From a virus, in IMG/VR virus record IMGVR_UViG_3300005581_000051, positions 1 to 35,938 of that record: a stretch of 35,938 nucleotides of DNA; one strand, written 5' to 3'. Within the stretch, counting starts at the first letter, position 1; the number at the start of each line of letters is the position of its first letter. Below are positions 31,280-35,938 of this stretch, piece after piece. Under the pieces are notes generated by a model. It saw nothing but the letters and a program-made list of their open reading frames with translations, was not told the DNA's origin and searched no databases. The translations under genes were made by a program, and so were the position numbers.

Positions 31280-33331
31280 TTAACCTTCGCCCTCGCCCTC
31301 TCCTTGATCAGGAGGGGCTACTTTAGCAAATGTATCCGTTTTAGTGGTGTATTCTTTCCATACTGTAGCAGGTTCAGCCATGTCACTAGTAGAATCAGAA
31401 TAACGACCATCTTGATCTCTATCTAATTTGTCAGGTTTAAATCGCATGGGATCTAAATTTTCATGTAACGGATACGGTTCAGCTGTGGGCATTCTACGTA
31501 CAATTACAGTCTTGCTAACTGGACTTTCTGCATCAGGAGTTGCCATATCAGCAACTTCATGAGTTTTTAGATTTAGAGGAATAGTAGCTTTGGCAGTGGT
31601 TCTAGCTTCTTCCGGTAATACTGCTATTTGTGCAGTCGGTGCAGACCCTGCAGTTGGGCCATTCATATGTATCTGCGGAGCAGTCTCAATTATATTTCCG
31701 CCTGCATTAGTTTCATTGCTTCCGGCTGAAGTATTAAAAATATGCGCTCCGGATTTTATATCTATATTTCCAGAAGAAGTATGCTTCCAAGTTGAGTCTG
31801 TATTAACATCAACTGCACCTGTAATCTTAGTCTTTAAGTAGCCACGAATAGTGTGATCAACATTGACGCCAATATGTTCAATACGCATGTCTTGATATAT
31901 TTTAATATCAATCCTGTCAGGAGTTGCTCCGTTAACATCTTCTACTGGAGATGTGTCATCTGGGTTATTTGAAACAGGGTCATCGCCCGATGATTGAGAT
32001 GAATCAAACGGTGCAAAACTCGGAGCAGACCCAGGGGCACCGCCTGTTAGGCTCAGTGAGCCAACTCGCCAATCCATACGTTGAGCAACATTATGCGTGT
32101 AAGTTTTTGCATAAAACTTCTTAACATCATCATTAACTGTTTGTCTAAGTTGTTCATCAATAGTTTCATCACGACGACGTTTGATGTGAATTTTCTGATC
32201 TCTATCAACAATTAATACTTGATCTTTAACAACATTAGTGTGCATTTCACCGTTAACTTTAGTATTAAAATTACGTCCAGCTTCCATGTTAATGTCACGG
32301 TCTGCATAGAAATTAAAATCTTGTTTGGTTCTAAAGCTGATACTGTCTTCGGCATAGACTTCAATCTTTCCGTCGCTGGTTAATTCAATCCAAGCAGTGC
32401 CGCGGGCATTACCAATGTAGATTAAATCTTCTGTGTTGTGCATTAGAATTTGATGGCCAGTGCGAGTACGCAGGCGAATTAATTCGTTATGCAATAGGTC
32501 TTTCTGGCCGTCAGTTTCATCCTGTTCTACTGCAGCATACTCTGGAGGACCTTCACTAGCTGGCGTTTTACGCAGGAACTTATCATCACCATCATCCATT
32601 ACAAAACTAGAGCCGCCAAGTCGACTAACAAAAGCATTAGGAATCTTATGCTCGTGTTTACCTACTTTACCTTGTTTACCTGCTTTATCTACAGGTCCAG
32701 GTGTGCTAATCCCAAATACCATGCTAGGTACTTCACGACGAGCACTAGAAGTTGTTATACCTCTAATGTCATCTTGTAGCAACCCTTGTTTTTCTAAAGC
32801 AAGAGCACTGGGATGTTCTGGTTTTAATTTTTTTGTAGTATCACTTTGAGTTTCAGGATGAATAATTTTATTATATTCACCAACAGGAACTCTAGTCTTA
32901 ACAGTGTCTGTTTCTCTGCTGTCATCAACAACATATTCTGTAGCAGCATAACCTGGTAAGCTAAAGTTCATATCTTCATTTTGAACACACCCCATCCAGA
33001 ATCCCTTACGTGGATCGCCGCCAATAAAAATAACAACTACTAGAGTGCCGACATCCGGTGGTACCATCCACATGCCATAGGCTTTTTGTGTATTGTCGTG
33101 AGTGTCAGGATCGTCTGAGACATAGTCAATATGTGTTGATCCGTAAAAAGGGTTTAAGTATTTTACAGTTCTAAGCTGTCCTTCACGTGAGTCGTCATTA
33201 CCTGACTCATGAAGTATTTGTACTTCTAAGCTGCCCATATAGCTAGGGTCAAGGTGGCTAATAATCTTAGCTATAAAAGGACCAGGTGATAATTCTGAGG
33301 AGTTTACTCCAGATCTAAATTCTTCTGCCAT
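31280..33331 (-). CDS. 5: Baseplate hub/spike protein gp5, without lysozyme domain (683 aa)
   Basis: Gp5 forms the central spike that punctures the host envelope. Residues about 15-130 are the OB-fold (GPFIAKIISHLDPSYMGSLE, then AYGMWMVPPDVGTLVVVIFI, GGDPRKGFWMGCVQ). From about 290 a VgrG-like beta-prism region follows (LRTRTGHQILMHNTEDLIYI, TAWIELTSDGKIEVYAEDSI, SFRTKQDFNFYADRDINMEA, GRNFNTKVNGEMHTNVVKDQ). The T4 gp5 lysozyme, which lies between these parts, is absent: the 130-290 linker shows no catalytic Glu/Asp/Thr pattern. A Ser/Pro/Asp-rich linker near 435-475 and a second beta stretch (HTIRGYLKTKITGAVDVN) follow. The C-terminus ends in an EGEGEGEG acidic tail instead of a clear tip. 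Confidence 0.88.
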   Translation of the reverse strand: MAEEFRSGVNSSELSPGPFIAKIISHLDPSYMGSLEVQILHESGNDDSREGQLRTVKYLNPFYGSTHIDYVSDDPDTHDNTQKAYGMWMVPPDVGTLVVVIFIGGDPRKGFWMGCVQNEDMNFSLPGYAATEYVVDDSRETDTVKTRVPVGEYNKIIHPETQSDTTKKLKPEHPSALALEKQGLLQDDIRGITTSSARREVPSMVFGISTPGPVDKAGKQGKVGKHEHKIPNAFVSRLGGSSFVMDDGDDKFLRKTPASEGPPEYAAVEQDETDGQKDLLHNELIRLRTRTGHQILMHNTEDLIYIGNARGTAWIELTSDGKIEVYAEDSISFRTKQDFNFYADRDINMEAGRNFNTKVNGEMHTNVVKDQVLIVDRDQKIHIKRRRDETIDEQLRQTVNDDVKKFYAKTYTHNVAQRMDWRVGSLSLTGGAPGSAPSFAPFDSSQSSGDDPVSNNPDDTSPVEDVNGATPDRIDIKIYQDMRIEHIGVNVDHTIRGYLKTKITGAVDVNTDSTWKHTSSGNIDIKSGAHIFNTSAGSNETNAGGNIIETAPQIHMNGPTAGSAPTAQIAVLPEEARTTAKATIPLNLKTHEVADMATPDAESPVSKTVIVRRMPTAEPYPLHENLDPMRFKPDKLDRDQDGRYSDSTSDMAEPATVWKEYTTKTDTFAKVAPPDQGEGEGEG

Positions 33332-33334
33332 GTG

Positions 33335-35512
33335 TTATGCTCCGCCTATTGCTGCATCATACGGCATAGGTTCTTTCTTAGGATACTTGCCCGGTGTTTC
33401 ACTATCTTGTCCAGGTTGTCTAACTAATCCTAATACTTGTGTGAACTTACCTTTGTTGAATTCGCTGCTTATACCTTGCACTTTAAATATTCCAGAAAAT
33501 TGTCTCACTGCTTTAGAATTTTTAAAATCATACATACCAGTATCAGTGTTTATATCGTTTGGAGTTCTAAATGTAACTCGTACCATTACTTGTCCTTTTT
33601 GCCAATCTATTGACCCTTCTTTGTTTATTCCATTTCCTGCTGATTCAAGTGTAAAATTACCCATGCCGCTGTCACCAATAAAATATGGATCGCCTAGAAT
33701 TTTTAAATCTAAATTTAGCATGTCTTTGCCTTGTGTGGCTAAATCCATAAACTGGCGGGCAGCTCTAGTAGCAGCGTCGTCAGGAGCCATTGCACCACCA
33801 CGTTTACCTGTAGTTGATTCTGTGCCATCTCTACGAACTTTTTCTTGTCCGTAACCGCCTTTAGGTTGCGATTCACCTGTAGTTGCTCCTGCGGGTGAAG
33901 GATATGCACTGCTAACTGCACTGGCTAGCTCTTTATCTTCAGCTTCATAACTACCAGATAACATCTGTCTATAGAATCCTAACTTATATTCTATTTGAAA
34001 ATCTAAGATATCATGATTTTGTCCAGTGTAGATATAATTAAATTCTCGTTTAGGAACTACTAATTCAGCGTTAGATTTTGTATTAGCTGGAAAAAAGATT
34101 GCTGCATCTATTTGATAAGGCACCACACGGAAGATTACTTTTTTAGCTTTTTCGCCTGTTTGAGTATCAGTAGGAGAAATATTATGTACGTGTGTTTCAA
34201 CACGCCACCAAATAATTTTTCCGTCTGGTGTTTGATTAGCTTCTTCTAGAGCTTTTCTTCCATAGTCACTGACTAGAATAACTTGATTGATAATATCTTG
34301 TACTTTAGAACCTTGTGCAAATTTAAAATCTGCATTCTTAGTATCAATAGTAATTTCGCCGCGTTTATAAATTCCAGTTGTGGAATCATAAGTTGCATTG
34401 TCTTTTGCCATAGGAGTACCTGCTTTGTTAAACACTCCAAAGCCTAGATCTGCAGTTCCAATTGCATTGCCCGTGTCATTACCTGTGTAGGGTGCAACAG
34501 GGAATACAATATCAATTTCGTGAGCGTACTCTACATCTTTCTTTCTATCTTTGTCGTCTTTGAGTTTTTTATTGATAATTTCTTTTAGACTTTTTTCGCC
34601 TTTTTGTAAAAGGTCAGCAACTGTATAGGGGCCGCCTTGATTACAAGAAATATTTGCATCTGTTTTAATTTCTGCAAAGCTATTTGAGTGCCCTTGTTCA
34701 CTCCACGGAAATGCAGATACCTCATATTCTGAGCCCTTGGCAGTAACACGCATACTCAGCTCTCTTAGTTTAATATGAAAGTACTTGGTTGTTTTAGGAA
34801 TAGTCTTTAGGAGTTCGTCTGGACCAAAGTGTCCTTTAAATTCTAATTTTAACATGAAAGGAGCATCAGTATAGTTTTCGTGGCCTGCTCGAAATGCGGC
34901 AGCCTGTAGTGTTTCCCAAAACTGTCCCATACTATATGGCTCAATTACTTTGAAATTTATTTCAGTGGAGTTTGAGTTACCTTGCATTTGGTCTAGGCCA
35001 ACTACTCCTGACATTCTTACCTGGTCTATAAAAACAGTTGCGCCAACTTGATCAGGAGCTCCTGTAGGCATTTGAATAATAGGAAGGCCGCCTCCTCTAA
35101 CTCCTCCGTTGACTTCTCCGTCGGTGAGCGCATACAATCCAAACATGTAAGTGTAAGATGCATATTTGTGCAATGGATTTGCTTCAGTAGTACCTGTAGT
35201 GTTTCCGCTAATATCCCCAGCACCAAATAATCCTGCGAGAGTTCCTGCAGCTCTTATAGCTCCTTGAAGGCCTGAAGATAACCCTGCTACTCCTGCGGCA
35301 ATACCTGCGGCGGTGCTTGCTACTCCTGCCAGTGCGCCTGTTACTCCAGTACCAACATTGGTAATTCCGTTTAATGCAGAACTTCTTATAGCTGATGCAC
35401 TTTGTGTAATTGCAGACAAACTAGTAGTTGCTTGATTAACTCCGCCAACTACTTGATTTGTTTTTGAAACTACATTGGTTGCTGCTTTAGAAACCTTATC
35501 AAAATATCCCAT
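33335..35512 (-). CDS. Hub-region virion structural protein upstream of gp5 (725 aa)
   Basis: I recognise this as the large virion protein that marine T4-like phages carry between gp53 and gp5. In many contractile-tail phages the hub protein (T4 gp27 or P2 gpD type) sits next to the spike gene, so a hub role is plausible but inferred from position. Residues about 46-99 are a long Gly/Ala-rich hydrophobic stretch (TGVTGALAGVASTAAGIAAG, VAGLSSGLQGAIRAAGTLAG) like a membrane-active helix pair. The rest is mixed alpha/beta (ATVFIDQVRMSGVVGLDQMQ, PFMLKLEFKGHFGPDELLKT, IIWWRVETHVHNISPTDTQT, VIFRVVPYQIDAAIFFPANT). A Gly/Ser/Lys-rich linker lies near 545-585. AGGAT precedes the start, and gp5 begins 3 bases after its stop. 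Confidence 0.75.
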   Translation of the reverse strand: MGYFDKVSKAATNVVSKTNQVVGGVNQATTSLSAITQSASAIRSSALNGITNVGTGVTGALAGVASTAAGIAAGVAGLSSGLQGAIRAAGTLAGLFGAGDISGNTTGTTEANPLHKYASYTYMFGLYALTDGEVNGGVRGGGLPIIQMPTGAPDQVGATVFIDQVRMSGVVGLDQMQGNSNSTEINFKVIEPYSMGQFWETLQAAAFRAGHENYTDAPFMLKLEFKGHFGPDELLKTIPKTTKYFHIKLRELSMRVTAKGSEYEVSAFPWSEQGHSNSFAEIKTDANISCNQGGPYTVADLLQKGEKSLKEIINKKLKDDKDRKKDVEYAHEIDIVFPVAPYTGNDTGNAIGTADLGFGVFNKAGTPMAKDNATYDSTTGIYKRGEITIDTKNADFKFAQGSKVQDIINQVILVSDYGRKALEEANQTPDGKIIWWRVETHVHNISPTDTQTGEKAKKVIFRVVPYQIDAAIFFPANTKSNAELVVPKREFNYIYTGQNHDILDFQIEYKLGFYRQMLSGSYEAEDKELASAVSSAYPSPAGATTGESQPKGGYGQEKVRRDGTESTTGKRGGAMAPDDAATRAARQFMDLATQGKDMLNLDLKILGDPYFIGDSGMGNFTLESAGNGINKEGSIDWQKGQVMVRVTFRTPNDINTDTGMYDFKNSKAVRQFSGIFKVQGISSEFNKGKFTQVLGLVRQPGQDSETPGKYPKKEPMPYDAAIGGA

Positions 35513-35513
35513 T

Positions 35514-35813
35514 TTATAATCCTAGCAATTTAGTTAGGCGACTTCCTTTAGGTATGTATATCTGTACTCCTGGGATGAAATCATAAATTGGATCATTAAG
35601 TGTATCTAGATTGCGTTGTATAAACACCCACCATAGTTTAGCATCTTTGTAAAGATCGTAAGCTAATAGATCAGGACGATGTGTGTATTGTGATTCGATT
35701 GTGTATAAAAAATCATCAGGCTCTGCTGGCACTGGACGAATAGATAAAAAACTTAGATAGTTTTCTACAATAGGAGTGTCTTTCCAAGGACTGTTTTCTG
35801 AATAAGTTGCCAT
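35514..35813 (-). CDS. 53: Baseplate wedge subunit gp53 (99 aa)
   Basis: Gp53 clamps neighbouring wedges together in the T4 baseplate. The match is a compact LysM-like core: SQYTHRPDLLAYDLYKDAKL, then WWVFIQRNLDTLNDPIYDFI, then PGVQIYIPKGSRLTKLLGL. The N-terminus has SYLSFL/RPVPAEPDD-like entry sequence (NYLSFLSIRPVPAEPDDFLY). It is half the length of T4 gp53 (about 196 aa), as expected for marine relatives. The start shares a base with the upstream stop (TAATG), with AGGAT as ribosome site. Gp53 next to the hub-region protein and gp5 recalls T4, where genes 53 and 5 are adjacent. Confidence 0.9.
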   Translation of the reverse strand: MATYSENSPWKDTPIVENYLSFLSIRPVPAEPDDFLYTIESQYTHRPDLLAYDLYKDAKLWWVFIQRNLDTLNDPIYDFIPGVQIYIPKGSRLTKLLGL

Positions 35814-35938
35814 TATACAAATCCTGCTGAGCCGCCATTGACGAACGAATATAAATTAAAGTTTTTAACTTTTTCTCTGCTGTAAATTGGCTGTAGTGTC
35901 ACGTTAAATGAACTTTTAATAGGTACGTGGCTTGCACC
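35813..35938 (-). CDS. C-terminus of a virion structural protein, 5' part outside the window
   Basis: The last 126 bases are open on the - strand and end in TAA overlapping the gp53 start (TAATG). They encode 41 residues including HVPIKSSFNVTLQPIYSREK and VKNFNLYSFVNGGSAGFV. It is too short to identify. The spacing and TAATG overlap are the same as for true genes here, so it is almost certainly the 3' end of another baseplate or tail gene. Confidence 0.7.
   Translation of the reverse strand, partial: GASHVPIKSSFNVTLQPIYSREKVKNFNLYSFVNGGSAGFV

Noticed and set aside
31276-31283. TTAAATAC just before gp25
   Set aside because: A start of transcription from it would fall at or inside the gp25 start codon, leaving no leader.
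32460-32849. Open frame of 129 codons on the + strand inside gp5
   Set aside because: It is antisense to a conserved gp5 region, rich in Ser/Leu/Cys as expected of a shadow frame, and has no ribosome site.
33330-33854. Open frame of 174 codons on the + strand inside the 725-aa protein gene
   Set aside because: It is antisense to a coherent protein. The Pro/Ser/Cys-rich product has no recognisable domain.
1-35938. CRISPR arrays, insertion sequences, diversity-generating retroelement or integrase
   Set aside because: I saw no spaced direct repeats, transposase, reverse transcriptase or recombinase motif on either strand.

Overview
This window looks like part of an AT-rich, T4-like marine myovirus genome of the kind that infects cyanobacteria, SAR11 or related marine bacteria. 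The evidence is a baseplate gene run in the order gp53, hub-region protein, gp5, gp25, gp6, giant wedge/fibre protein, tail fibres, together with a ThyX-type thymidylate synthase. There are no tRNA genes, insertion sequences or CRISPR arrays, and genes are packed almost end to end, often with TAATG or ATGA overlaps. The host assignment is inference from gene content and base composition.

Layout. Positions 1-3573 (+ strand) hold a run of metabolic and unknown genes: the 3' part of a metallopeptidase/VWA protein, a methyltransferase-like protein, four conserved small or unknown proteins, and thyX. A good intrinsic terminator for this run (3597-3646) lies inside the coding sequence of the convergent gene. 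Everything from 3548 to the right end is on the - strand. Read in the direction of transcription (right to left) it holds: the C-terminus of an unidentified protein (35813-35938), gp53, a 725-aa hub-region protein, gp5 without a lysozyme domain, gp25, a long gp6, a 4399-aa giant protein, a 203-aa conserved protein, three paralogous tail-fibre proteins, a further probable virion protein, and a six-gene cassette with four glycosyltransferase-like proteins (two each of two families) and two unknown proteins.

How it fits together. The right three quarters build the baseplate and adhesion apparatus. Gp5 and the 725-aa protein would form the hub and spike, gp53/gp25/gp6 the wedge, and the giant protein and paralogous fibres the peripheral binding structures. 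The giant protein contains a seven-bladed FG-GAP/integrin-like propeller, a degenerate cupredoxin-like domain and many C-terminal beta-sandwich repeats. TAAATA-core motifs resembling T4 late promoters precede gp6, the 203-aa gene and one fibre gene. The glycosyltransferase cassette instead has a near-consensus sigma70 promoter (TTGACA, 17 nt, TATAGT) whose -10 region lies inside a perfect 10-bp inverted repeat. It may therefore be expressed on a different schedule from the tail genes, and I regard it as the most interesting accessory unit here. Its targets (virion fibres, phage DNA or host surface glycans) cannot be told from sequence alone.
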